From Ruania zhangjianzhongii (lineage in GTDB: Bacteria > Actinomycetota > Actinomycetes > Actinomycetales > Beutenbergiaceae): 64,000 bases of DNA. Of this stretch, positions 18,265 to 27,720 are shown piece after piece. Every line of letters starts with the position of its first letter. Positions within the stretch are counted from its first letter, which is position 1. The stretch is from positions 3,462,882 to 3,526,881 of the forward strand of contig NZ_CP042828.1 in NCBI RefSeq assembly GCF_008000995.1, in the 5' to 3' direction. The position numbers were made by a program, and so were the translations under genes. Under the pieces are notes generated by a model. It had not been told where the DNA came from. It worked only from the letters and a program-made list of their open reading frames with translations, and searched no databases.

Positions 18265-19437
18265 TCAGGGCACGTCGGCCTGGACCAGCACCCCGGTGCC
18301 GGCCACCTGGAGGTCGCCCTCATCGGCAGCGACGAACACCGCCTGGCCGCGGCCCAGGGTGCAGGTCTGCTCCGCGGTGGCCACGTGCACCCCGCCGTCC
18401 AGACCGAGGAGCACCCGCGGGCCCCGGCCGGGCAGGCGGCTGCCGGGATCACCGTCCAGCCGGGTCAGGGACAGCTCGAAGTCGTCCACCGGGGCGTAGA
18501 ACACACCGGTGGCCTCGGTGAGCAGCTCCGGTGCGATCCGGATCGGTGGGGCGGCCACGCTGTCCACGGCGGCGAGCAGCTCGGGGATGTCCACGTGCTT
18601 ACCGGTCAGTCCGGCGCGGAGCACATTGTCGGAGTTGGCCATCACCTCCACACCGAAGCCGCTGAGATAGGCGTGCACGCAGCCGGCCGGCACGAACATC
18701 ACCTCCCCCGGCTGCAGGGTGACCGGGTTCAGCAGCAGTGCCGCCACAGCGCCGGGGTCGCCGGGGTGGATCTGGGCCAGCCGAGTCACGATCGCGTCGG
18801 CGCGCTGCGAGGGCGAGGTGCCGGCAGCGAGCCGGGCGGCGCACTGGCGGACCACCTCCTGCACCTGCTCCGCGGTGCCGATCTGCAGCAGCCGGCCGAA
18901 GGCGGCGTGCACCCCGATCGCGCTGGGCTCGGCGCGCAGACGCACCAACAGGTCGCGGGCCAGCGGGGCGGACAGGTCGGCGAGCAGCTCGGCGGCCCGG
19001 CGCGGGGCCCGGAAACCACACACCGCCTCGAACGTGGTGAGCGCGTACACCAGCTCCGGCTTGTGGTTCGCGTCGTGGTAGCTGCGCCGCTCCCGTGGCG
19101 TGGCCCCCGCCTCCTCCCGGGCGAAACCTTCGCGTGCCTGGGCCAGATTCGGGTGCACCTGCAGGGAGAGTGGCTGCATCGGGGCGATCAGCTTCAGCAG
19201 GTAGGGCAGCTGCGGGCCGAACCGGGCGACGACGTCCGCCCCGAGACGTTGCTGCGGCGCCTCGGCGAGGTGGGTACGTAAGTCCGTTCCGCCGTCGGTC
19301 ATCGACGGTGCGCTCGGGTGAGCGCCGTACCAGGCCTCGGCCACGGGCACACCCGTGGCCGTCTCGCCGAGGAAGTGTGGGATGACCTCGGGTGAGCCCC
19401 AGGAGTAGTGCTGGGGCCGCGGAACCAGGGTGAGCAC
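18265..19437 (-). CDS. manA: Mannose-6-phosphate isomerase, class I
   Basis: 390 residues from GTG 19437 (VLTLVPRPQHYSWGSPE). The frame is open further 5', but that part is a shadow of the neighbouring gene. Type I zinc-dependent isomerase motifs are present: PLSLQVHPNLAQAREGF, HDANHKPELVYAL and PAGCVHAYLSG. It interconverts fructose-6-phosphate and mannose-6-phosphate, feeding ManB and GDP-mannose synthesis in the cytoplasm. It starts four bases after the stop of the upstream epimerase gene, so the two are probably one transcript. Confidence 0.92.
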   Translation of the reverse strand: MLTLVPRPQHYSWGSPEVIPHFLGETATGVPVAEAWYGAHPSAPSMTDGGTDLRTHLAEAPQQRLGADVVARFGPQLPYLLKLIAPMQPLSLQVHPNLAQAREGFAREEAGATPRERRSYHDANHKPELVYALTTFEAVCGFRAPRRAAELLADLSAPLARDLLVRLRAEPSAIGVHAAFGRLLQIGTAEQVQEVVRQCAARLAAGTSPSQRADAIVTRLAQIHPGDPGAVAALLLNPVTLQPGEVMFVPAGCVHAYLSGFGVEVMANSDNVLRAGLTGKHVDIPELLAAVDSVAAPPIRIAPELLTEATGVFYAPVDDFELSLTRLDGDPGSRLPGRGPRVLLGLDGGVHVATAEQTCTLGRGQAVFVAADEGDLQVAGTGVLVQADVP

Positions 19438-19441
19438 TCCG

Positions 19442-20500
19442 CTAGCGTTGCACGTCCACCGGGGGCAGGTGGACCACCGGGGTGGCGTGGCGTCCCTCCC
19501 GCTGATACCAGTCCACCATCGTCTCGATCCCCTCCGGCAGGCTGACCGAGGCAGTGAACCCGACCTCGCGGATCCGGTCCGCGGTGAAGGCGGTCTCCGC
19601 TGCGGAGAGTTTCTGTACCCGGGCCGAGGTGATCGGCAGGTCCTTGCCGGTGGCGCGGCCGACCAGATCGAACGGTTTGGCGGCGAGCAGCACCGGCGCC
19701 AACGGCAGCCGGGCGCGAGGTTCGCGCCGGCCGAGCGCCCGGTACACCAGGGACACCGTCTCCCGCGAGGCCAGGTCTGGCTTGTCGACGTAGTTGTACA
19801 CCTCCGGCTCACCGTCCGGCAGTCGGGAGGGCGCCGACCACAGGTAGCCGATCGCCGCCACCACGTTGGCGACGAAACACATACTCTTCCGGTTCGCGCC
19901 CGGCCCCACCGGGAGGAACCGGTGGCGGTCGATCTGGCGGATCAGCTTGTACAGGTTCGCGAAGTTCCGTGGGCCGAACACCACAGCAGGGCGCACGATC
20001 AGCGCGCGCCGCCCGCCACCGGCCTCCCACTGGCGGTAGACCGCTTCGGCGGCGAGCTTGGAGCGGCCGTAGTCGTTGACTGGCTCCGGCGTGGTGTGCT
20101 CGTCCGGTGGGGTGGCGTGCTCGCCGTAGACGGCGACCGAGGAGTAGAAGCACAGGTTGGTGATGCCGTGGTACTCCATCGCGGCGCAGATCGCGCGGGC
20201 GCCGCCGACGTTGACCGATTCGAAGGTGGCGGTGCCGATGCCGAAGTCGTGGTGGGCGGCGGCCAGGTTGAGCACGGCGGTGCAGCCGGCCATCGCCTCG
20301 ATCAGCGCGTCGACATCGCGAACGTCGCCGATCTGGGTGGGCCGGGCGCTGTGCGGGTCCGGATGCAGGTCGAAGCGGACCAGCTCCACGCCGAGGGCGT
20401 CGAAGACCGGCGCCAGGTGGGAGCCGACGAAGCCCGAGCTGCCGAGGACCAGCACCCGGTCACCAGAGGTCAACGTGTTCGTCACCAGCATCTCCTTCAC
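19442..20500 (-). CDS. NAD-dependent epimerase/dehydratase (extended SDR)
   Basis: 352 residues; an ATG at 20491 would give 349. The Rossmann motif is VLVLGSSGFVGSHL, the NAD-site motif is LNLAAAHHDFG, and the catalytic pair is in NDYGRSKLAAE (YxxxK), with the active-site serine in FYSSVAVYG. A substrate loop RPAVVFGPRNFANL follows. Extended short-chain dehydrogenases of this kind change nucleotide-sugar stereochemistry or oxidation state. The substrate is not evident. It lies just upstream of manA and divergent from a GT2 gene, consistent with surface sugar synthesis. Confidence 0.85.
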   Translation of the reverse strand: MKEMLVTNTLTSGDRVLVLGSSGFVGSHLAPVFDALGVELVRFDLHPDPHSARPTQIGDVRDVDALIEAMAGCTAVLNLAAAHHDFGIGTATFESVNVGGARAICAAMEYHGITNLCFYSSVAVYGEHATPPDEHTTPEPVNDYGRSKLAAEAVYRQWEAGGGRRALIVRPAVVFGPRNFANLYKLIRQIDRHRFLPVGPGANRKSMCFVANVVAAIGYLWSAPSRLPDGEPEVYNYVDKPDLASRETVSLVYRALGRREPRARLPLAPVLLAAKPFDLVGRATGKDLPITSARVQKLSAAETAFTADRIREVGFTASVSLPEGIETMVDWYQREGRHATPVVHLPPVDVQR

Positions 20501-20604
20501 CTGGTGGCTGTGCTACCACCGGTGGTCACGGTACCCGTCCCGGCTGAGGGTACTGTGGACGCTGCCCGGAACCGCCGGGGTACCCACCAGATGCGGGAGG
20601 TCCG

Positions 20605-21381
20605 ATGCCGCGGGTGTCCGTGGTGATGCCGGTGCACAACGCCGCCGAGACCGTGGCGGCCTCGATCCGATCGGTGCAGGCACAGTCGCACCCCGACTGG
20701 GAGCTGCTGGTCACCGATGACGGCTCGAGCGACGACTCCTGGCAGATCCTGACCGAGCTGGCCCGGCTGGACTCGCGGATCCGCCCGGAGCAGAGCACCG
20801 AGCAGCTCGGCGCCGCACGGGCACGCAACGCCGCTATCGAGCGGGCCACCGGGGAGTACGTGGCGTTCCTGGATGCCGACGACCTGTGGCTAGCGGACAA
20901 GCTCACCCGCCAGCTCGACTTCGCCGCCGAGCACAAGGCGCCGGTGACCTTCACCGCGTACTACAAGATCGCCGCAGATTTCGACGGCGACGCTCGCGAC
21001 TTCTCGCCGAACGGTCGGGTGGTGCCCGCCCGGGACGAGCTGACCTATTCCGCGCTGCTGCAGCAGAACTACATCGGCTGCCTGACCGGGATGTACCAGG
21101 TGAGCGCGCTGGGCAAGCGATTCATGCCGGACCTGCGCAAGCGCCAGGACTACGGGCTGTGGCTGTCCCTGCTCCGGGACGGCACCGTCGCCCGCGGGCT
21201 GGACGAGCCGCTGGCGCTGTACCGGGAGCAGCGGGCCGGTTCATTGTCCGGGTCCAGCCGGCTGTCGTTGGCGAAGTACAACTGGCAGCTGTATCGGAAG
21301 GTGGAAAAGCTCTCCCTGCTCCGGTCCGTGTGGGCGCTCGGTCAGGCCACGGTGCGTTCCACCCTCAAGCGCCGGATCTGA
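20605..21381 (+). CDS. Glycosyltransferase family 2
   Basis: 258 residues from ATG 20605, preceded by GGGAGG. A single GT-A domain: PRVSVVMPVHNAAETVAASI, DDGSSDDSWQIL, the metal site FLDADDLWLADKLTRQL and a downstream acceptor segment with KRQDYGLWLSLLRDG. It resembles the short WaaE/WcaA-type glycosyltransferases that add one sugar in capsule or teichoic acid pathways. It is divergent from the epimerase-manA pair. The 171 bases after it (to 21552) hold nothing recognisable. Confidence 0.85.
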   Translation: MPRVSVVMPVHNAAETVAASIRSVQAQSHPDWELLVTDDGSSDDSWQILTELARLDSRIRPEQSTEQLGAARARNAAIERATGEYVAFLDADDLWLADKLTRQLDFAAEHKAPVTFTAYYKIAADFDGDARDFSPNGRVVPARDELTYSALLQQNYIGCLTGMYQVSALGKRFMPDLRKRQDYGLWLSLLRDGTVARGLDEPLALYREQRAGSLSGSSRLSLAKYNWQLYRKVEKLSLLRSVWALGQATVRSTLKRRI

Positions 21382-21552
21382 GCGTCGTCTGACTCTCCAG
21401 TGCACTACTCAGCAACGTAGCCGCTCCGCCCAACGGCGGCTCTTACCCAACGCGTGCTGCAGCTCGGCGATCCTTTCGTGACGTTCTTCCGACGCAGAAC
21501 CCCGCCTACACCGCACCGTTGACCGCGAAAGTAACGAATTGCCGTTCCTCGG

Positions 21553-24500
21553 TCATCGACGGCGCTCGAGCTCGTCGATGGCCGTCACAACCCGGGCACT
21601 GTTGTCGCGGTCGCGGTAAGTGAAAGAGTCGGCGACCCGATTCGCATACATCTGCTCGACTGCGCAGTCCCTTTCGAGCAGGTGCTCTAAGGCATCGAGA
21701 GTCTCGTCCACTGAGTGAGTGACCGGGCCGTACCCGTCCCGCTCGTAGTCGAACCAGGACGCCGAAGCGTGCCCCGCCTCGTAGTCATCCTCGTCGAAGC
21801 GCGCGTAGATGACCGGGGTGCCCAAATAGGCAACATCGAAGTGCACCGACGAATAATCGGTGAGGAAGGCATCGCAGGTGCGCAGGAGCTCCTGGAAGCT
21901 GGTCAGGTTGGTGTCCGCTACTCCGATCCGGCCAGCCGCCGCCAGGGTCCGATCGAAGTGCGCGGTCATGTTGTAGTGGGGCAGAAACGTCAGCCGGTAG
22001 TCGTACTTCTCCAGCATCTGGAGCAGCCGAGGACTGTGCAGCACCCCGGAGATAAACCGCTCGTATGCCGAGCCTTCGAAGGGAATCTGGCCCGGGTTCG
22101 CCCTGCCACTCAGTCGAGGCACCAGGTATTGCCGCCAGGTCGGCATGAAGAGGACAGTTCGACTTCGTGGCGCCGGAGTAAGGCCGTCATACCGGGGCAT
22201 GCCGATCTCGTGAATCTGCCGGTCGTAGCCGGACACGGCACGGAGTGCTTCGCTCTCACGCGACATGACCGTCAGCACCATGTCATAGCCGGAGAGACCG
22301 CGCTTAAAGGCGTTGGGGTTGAGATGCACACCGTGCTTGAGGTACACGCGCAGGGCACCGATCCGCCAGGCGAGGTGTCGCACGTAGCTTTCCTGACCCC
22401 ACGGTGTCGGTGTGAGGTAGCGGATCGAATAGGCGTTGGCCAGCACACCGGCGTGCAGCATGAGCACCTGATGTCGCAGCGAGGAGTGATCGACGACATT
22501 TCCCAGGTGCGCCACCCGATCGCGCTGCGGACTCGAGCGGTCGATGACGTAGTAGACACGACGCTTCGGGTGCGTCTTGCGAAGGTGTTTGAACAGATGC
22601 AGACCATTGTCCTGGGCGGTGTCGGTCCGCTCCCCGATCAACCATATCTGCCGACCAGCGAAGAACGGGCGGGTCAGTAGGCGCACCAACCGCAACAAGA
22701 CCATTCGACGACTCCCCCGCCGTCGAAGGAGTGAACCTAGATCCTTGCGCACCATCGTCGCCCCCCAGCGGAGCCGTCCTTGCTGACCACGGCCGCTCTG
22801 GACGGTGAGGAAGGCGACGAGGCCGCTCCCCGTGGTGTGCAGCAGGTAGCGGACGACTTTGCTCGGGTCCGTCGGCGCGACCATCTCGACGGTACGGGCA
22901 TCGAGCAAGACGCCCTTCGCTGGGCGCATCCGTCGACTGATTCGGAATGCCTCAACTTCTGTTTCCAAGTGAAGTGCCAGCCGATAATTTCCATCTACGG
23001 CAGCGTCCAGCGAAAGTGTGCCGCTACAGTCCTCCCACACCGCATTTCCATGCTTGTCGACACGCTCAGTGAGTCGAACCGAATCTGACGTGATGCGGCG
23101 ATCTTGGGCTTCCAGGACGAGGCGGTACCGCCAAGGCGGACGACGCATTCCAGGAGGGAACCTCGCGGCCATCCATCCGAACACCTGAATATCGCCATCA
23201 CGGGGATCGACGGCCTCGACTCGCGGTGTAGAAGCGAGGAGAGAAAGGCGACCCAAGTAATCAGCGAAAGGCCCAGCCACACTCGGCGCCACAGATAACG
23301 CGTGGGCAATATATGAGGCTACCTCTAACTGTGAAGTCTGCCTTGTCCAAACCAAGAGTGGAACAGGGGTATCGAGTTCTACTTCACGTAATCTACGTTC
23401 CTCCCGACGAAATGCTCGGGACCAAGATCGCACCCCTCGCACCCTGGGTAAGCTACTGATCGAAACATACCGCTCATCCGAATTCTCTAAATCAATACAC
23501 GCGGCGTCAGCCAACTCGCTCCGCGAGCCGCCCTCAGCCTCGATGAACCGGACACTCGGATGATGAACTGCCGCCTCGCCCACGTCCGCCCGGGCGTCCC
23601 GTGGGTAGATGACCGTTATCGAAGTTCCGAAAGCGAGTTCGGTACGAACCCTATGCAACGTATCGACAAGTCTCCACGCCACATTAGCCGTAACCATGAA
23701 GACGACACCGACGTCGTCCGGCGGCAAGCCCTCAACAACAGCGGACGATCCCGAAACCGCCACGACGTCCGGCTCATCCATCACCCTTCCTGGCGGATCG
23801 GCCAGCGGAACCTCCACTGGCTGCGATTGTGGCGCTCCAACAAATTGACTGATCGCGCCGATATACGCGCCACGTCCGAACCGTTCCCTCATGATCGCTA
23901 GACCACGATCGGATTGCTCTCGGTAGCGAGCCGGGTCAGCATACAGAGAGCGCACAAGATCGGAAACCTCAGATGGGTCCGCATAGAGCGCACTCTCGCC
24001 GAATATGGAGGCGAACCGAGGGGGCAAGATTGTGACGCAACCGCTCGCAATCGCGCGAGCAGCCGTAGGCTCGAACACCTCGATCGAAGACGGATGAGGA
24101 AAGTACGCGTAGAAGTCGAGTTGATCAACGAACTCTCGCAGGTCGAACTCGCGCTTCCGAAGTGAGACCCACGAGGTTGGACGCTCTGCGGACCCGAGCA
24201 GTTCCGTCACCGGTTCGTCGTCACCCAGAATTCGCACGCTCATGCTGCCATCGGCGGGATACACGCTGAGCAGCTCTTCGCGAGACGCCGGCCAAGCCGA
24301 TGTCGCGTCATCACCTTGGCGACCCAACACAGGTAGGGAACTCCGGAAACTGTCCCGACCGACATTCGACGCAGCGACGTCCACAATATCGGGAACGACG
24401 ATCTCGGTGAGGCGGTCGGACGGGATCTCGTCGGAAAGTAGCGACTGCACCCTGGCGCTCTGTGCCGCCCAGATCGGCTCCGCTGAAAACAACGAACGAA

Positions 24501-26328
24501 CATTCCTGTCGCACGCACTCGGTGAGTAAAGATCGAGCCCATCTATGCTTCTCGGCGCCTTGTCCGCCACGAGGACCACCTGACCGATATCAAGCGCGCT
24601 CTTGTTCGCCGGCGGGAACTGCAGCAGCTCTGGCGACCGCACTATCAGCAAGGAAGCAGATGAGACCTGGTCTAGTGCGACAAAATCCACGACCCGGGAA
24701 TTGATCAGATCCAAAACCTCGGGACGGAGCGGTAGTCGACGTCGACTCAAATGCAAATACGACTCTATTTGGCTCACGCCAACCCGATACCCAGCGTCTG
24801 CCAATGCAGAAATCTGGTCGAGCAACGCCCGCTGGGCTGTCTCGAGGTGGCGCCAATCGCTCAGCAACAAAACATCGTAGCGAGGCGGATTCACGGCGAT
24901 TCGATCCTGATCGATTTGGAATCGCTGGGGAATTGCGAAACGTCGCTCATCCTGGAATCGCGGCAAGTATAATTCACGACGCGTCCTGACACCATTGTGC
25001 CACCGCTCGTAAGCGTTTCTATAGATGTAGCGCGAGACATGATGCCATCCGGGAGTGAAATCGGCCCGGGAAAGGGAGCCACTACCCATACGGTACATCG
25101 ACAGAGGTGCTTCCAAGTCTATCGTCAACCGTCCCGTTGCCCGCTCGAGCCGTTTACGATACTCGGTATCGGCACCTTTTCTCGAACTATCGAAATATCC
25201 GACCGTGTGCAATGCAAGCGCACGACGAAACATCAACGATACAGCGTTCTCTTGACTCGTCTCATATCCGGGCCTCTGGAAGTCAAGGTTCTCTTGCACT
25301 CTGAAACAGTAGCTCCGCGAGGCTGGCGCGTCGGGGTTCTCCAGCAGCGCCTTTGCCTGCAATTCGATCCGCCTCGGATGTGACCAGTCGTCCGCATCCT
25401 GACATGTAACGAACTCGCCCGAAGCTAAGTCAAGTGCAGCGTTCCGCGCAAGATAGGTGCCCCCGTTCCTCGCCATCCGATGGAGTCGAATTCGCGGGTC
25501 GAGGGCGGCGCACTCGGCCAGCAGTTCCGTGTACTCGGGTGGTGAGGCGTCGTCCATCAGGAGAATCTCAATATTGCGCCACGTCTGGTTACAGATTGAC
25601 CGAACGGATGTGACGAGTCCCGGGCCTGGCTTGAACACTGACAAGATCACGGTCACAAGCGGGCCGTCGTCAACCGCGGAATCGACCTCGCAGGTGAGGC
25701 CGTCAAAAGGCGTCATCGCCCCATCAGTCACCGCGATCGGCTCGAGCTCATGTTGCGCGAACATCTTGTCAACCAGACGCTGCCAGGCGCCGCGCTCCTT
25801 GCGATCCTCACCGGCGCCGCGTCCGCTCGCGAACGGGTTGGTCAGGTCTGCGTTCAGGAACAGACGGGAGTGCGGCTTCAAGTCAGTGAAATCCGGAAGC
25901 CACGACCTGAGAAGGTCGGTGGCACCTGCCTGCCACAACCTGTCGACGACGACCTGCTGATCCGCGGCTGAGAACGCTGAGCGCCCATGCTGGCGCCTGA
26001 CCTCTTCTAGCAGCATGACGGAGTCACCGAGATCACCGTCGTCAAGGTTCTGCATACCGATCAGTTGCGCCAGCGCGATCGTCCACGCAGGTTCGAGTGG
26101 TGGGAGTGGATCGCCTGACAGGCGGCTAGCTCGGGCCTTCGAGATGAGGTCGTCACAGGACCAGCCGCCCGGGGCCGCCGCATAGGCAAACAAGTCACGT
26201 GCGGCTCGCGACCTGGTACGAAGAGCCGTCCGTAGGAGCGCGTTCATGCCCCGCCGCATCGGCAGTGTCCCGAGGTAACTCGTAGCAAGAGCGGGCTGCA
26301 ACCGAGCCGTTCGCTCGTTCTTGGTCAT
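21553..26328 (-). CDS. Multidomain glycosyltransferase: helical domain + GT2 + GT4-like + TagF
   Basis: 1591 residues from ATG 26328. Domains in order: a helical region (about 1-200, with ALRTRSRAARDLFAY and LFLNADLTNPFASG), a GT2 domain (about 220-440, CQDADDWSHPRRI), a GT4-like GT-B domain (about 480-850, VLLLSDWRHLETAQR, FEPTAARAIASGCVTILPPR), an unassigned region ending in a beta-sandwich-like part (about 880-1190), and a C-terminal CDP-glycerol glycerophosphotransferase (TagF-like) domain (about 1230-1591: VYYVIDRSSPQRDRV, LKHGVHLN, FMPTWRQY, TDYSSVHFDVAYL). It probably builds a phosphopolyol-containing wall polymer. The middle part is less GC-rich than both ends. Confidence 0.85.
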   Translation of the reverse strand: MTKNERTARLQPALATSYLGTLPMRRGMNALLRTALRTRSRAARDLFAYAAAPGGWSCDDLISKARASRLSGDPLPPLEPAWTIALAQLIGMQNLDDGDLGDSVMLLEEVRRQHGRSAFSAADQQVVVDRLWQAGATDLLRSWLPDFTDLKPHSRLFLNADLTNPFASGRGAGEDRKERGAWQRLVDKMFAQHELEPIAVTDGAMTPFDGLTCEVDSAVDDGPLVTVILSVFKPGPGLVTSVRSICNQTWRNIEILLMDDASPPEYTELLAECAALDPRIRLHRMARNGGTYLARNAALDLASGEFVTCQDADDWSHPRRIELQAKALLENPDAPASRSYCFRVQENLDFQRPGYETSQENAVSLMFRRALALHTVGYFDSSRKGADTEYRKRLERATGRLTIDLEAPLSMYRMGSGSLSRADFTPGWHHVSRYIYRNAYERWHNGVRTRRELYLPRFQDERRFAIPQRFQIDQDRIAVNPPRYDVLLLSDWRHLETAQRALLDQISALADAGYRVGVSQIESYLHLSRRRLPLRPEVLDLINSRVVDFVALDQVSSASLLIVRSPELLQFPPANKSALDIGQVVLVADKAPRSIDGLDLYSPSACDRNVRSLFSAEPIWAAQSARVQSLLSDEIPSDRLTEIVVPDIVDVAASNVGRDSFRSSLPVLGRQGDDATSAWPASREELLSVYPADGSMSVRILGDDEPVTELLGSAERPTSWVSLRKREFDLREFVDQLDFYAYFPHPSSIEVFEPTAARAIASGCVTILPPRFASIFGESALYADPSEVSDLVRSLYADPARYREQSDRGLAIMRERFGRGAYIGAISQFVGAPQSQPVEVPLADPPGRVMDEPDVVAVSGSSAVVEGLPPDDVGVVFMVTANVAWRLVDTLHRVRTELAFGTSITVIYPRDARADVGEAAVHHPSVRFIEAEGGSRSELADAACIDLENSDERYVSISSLPRVRGVRSWSRAFRREERRLREVELDTPVPLLVWTRQTSQLEVASYIAHALSVAPSVAGPFADYLGRLSLLASTPRVEAVDPRDGDIQVFGWMAARFPPGMRRPPWRYRLVLEAQDRRITSDSVRLTERVDKHGNAVWEDCSGTLSLDAAVDGNYRLALHLETEVEAFRISRRMRPAKGVLLDARTVEMVAPTDPSKVVRYLLHTTGSGLVAFLTVQSGRGQQGRLRWGATMVRKDLGSLLRRRGSRRMVLLRLVRLLTRPFFAGRQIWLIGERTDTAQDNGLHLFKHLRKTHPKRRVYYVIDRSSPQRDRVAHLGNVVDHSSLRHQVLMLHAGVLANAYSIRYLTPTPWGQESYVRHLAWRIGALRVYLKHGVHLNPNAFKRGLSGYDMVLTVMSRESEALRAVSGYDRQIHEIGMPRYDGLTPAPRSRTVLFMPTWRQYLVPRLSGRANPGQIPFEGSAYERFISGVLHSPRLLQMLEKYDYRLTFLPHYNMTAHFDRTLAAAGRIGVADTNLTSFQELLRTCDAFLTDYSSVHFDVAYLGTPVIYARFDEDDYEAGHASASWFDYERDGYGPVTHSVDETLDALEHLLERDCAVEQMYANRVADSFTYRDRDNSARVVTAIDELERRR

Positions 26329-26456
26329 GTGTCGAGTACTCCTCCAGTTGCCAGTAGCCGACACAGGATATCTGACCGTGTGAACTCCATGCCGTACTCT
26401 GTTCCAGTCAGTCACGGCCTGCTCACCCCAACCGTGGGCTCAGATGGAACGGACGT

Positions 26457-27695
26457 ATGCTCGGTACCACGAGGCGGCAGCGCGCCCTCACAGGGGCGGT
26501 CCTGATTGTTGCTACCGGGACCGTCACCGCCGTGTTACTCGACCTGCCTCAGATCGGGCTAGCAGGCATCATTGCCCTGGTCACACTCGGCGTCCTGGTG
26601 GTCCTCAACATTCGGGCTCGACTCAAAGCCCTTGCCAGCGGCGTCCGCCGTGCCGGTCGAGGTGAGGATTCCTCCCGATCCCTTCGTCAGCGCCTACGCG
26701 AACTAGAGGGGGAACTTGCGTCCGTCCAGCACGAGCGTGACCGTCTCGACGACCTGACCAGTGCCTCGTTTCGACAGTCGATCCGGCAGTACATTCGGGT
26801 GGTGCGCGCCGAGCATAAGCTCAAAGATCCGCATCGCTCCGCGGCCCTTCAGCTGCCGCACAAGCTACGGAACCTGGAGTTCGCTGCCAGCCACGGCGTC
26901 GGGGTCCCCACCGCCTATCAGGTGTGGCCGGACATCGCATCGATTGACCTAGGCGCTCTGCCGGAGACCTTCGTGCTCAAGTCTGACGGGGGCGCAGGCT
27001 CAGTCGCTGTCTTCCCCCTGCAACGGCTCGACGACGATCGGTACGGGGTCATTGGCGGGAAGGCCGAATACACCGAGTCCGAGTTGCTAGGACACCTGCG
27101 CTCTCTCGGCCGTCGCGCGCGCGCTCCCTACTTTGCCGAGGAGCTGCTCGTCGCTGCGGACCGTGCCCCGCTCCCCGACGACGTCAAGTGCTATATGTTC
27201 TACGGCGAGGTTGGACAGATCTTGGTCCGCAAAGTTGGCGAGCACGGTGACCCGTCCACCATCCGGCTCAAGTTCGTTAACGAACAGGGCAAGGACTACG
27301 GCCCCGTCGCAGTCGGTAGAACACACGACGAGACCATCCAGGTGCCGAACTCTCTGCCCGAGATCTCCACCGCCGCCAAGCATCTGTCCCGGGCGATCGG
27401 ACTACCGTTCTGCCGCGTCGATCTCTATAACACTTCGCGCGGGATCGTACTCGGCGAGATCACCCGAGCTCCGAGTGGTGGCAATGAGTATTTCGTCGAG
27501 GACCATGATGAGATGCTCGGCTGGCAATGGGTCCGGGCCAGCGCTCGGTTGGAGGTCGACCTGAACTCCGGGCGGCCGGCTGGGCCGGTTTTTGGCACAG
27601 CAGCGGATCTACGCCTCTATCCACCTAGTGATGATCCTCTCTCACCGGCCAACTTCGGCCGGACCACCGTGGACTGCACGCAATGGTGCGAATGA
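26457..27695 (+). CDS. Membrane-anchored TupA-like ATP-grasp ligase
   Basis: 412 residues from ATG 26457. Residues about 11-50 form two hydrophobic helices (ALTGAVLIVATGTVTAVLL and LAGIIALVTLGVLVVLNI), then a coiled coil to about 100. The TupA-like core follows: LPHKLRNLEFAASHG, FVLKSDGGAGSVAV, APYFAEELL, PDDVKCYMFYGE, FCRVDLYNT and GEITRAPSGG. The tail is DCTQWCE, matching the CxxWC ends of the proteins at 8157 and 9552. It is divergent from the giant glycosyltransferase. The anchor suggests ligation at the membrane, perhaps on a lipid-linked glycan; substrates unknown. Confidence 0.82.
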   Translation: MLGTTRRQRALTGAVLIVATGTVTAVLLDLPQIGLAGIIALVTLGVLVVLNIRARLKALASGVRRAGRGEDSSRSLRQRLRELEGELASVQHERDRLDDLTSASFRQSIRQYIRVVRAEHKLKDPHRSAALQLPHKLRNLEFAASHGVGVPTAYQVWPDIASIDLGALPETFVLKSDGGAGSVAVFPLQRLDDDRYGVIGGKAEYTESELLGHLRSLGRRARAPYFAEELLVAADRAPLPDDVKCYMFYGEVGQILVRKVGEHGDPSTIRLKFVNEQGKDYGPVAVGRTHDETIQVPNSLPEISTAAKHLSRAIGLPFCRVDLYNTSRGIVLGEITRAPSGGNEYFVEDHDEMLGWQWVRASARLEVDLNSGRPAGPVFGTAADLRLYPPSDDPLSPANFGRTTVDCTQWCE

Positions 27696-27720
27696 TCGCA
27701 CCACACACGGCCGACCGTCT

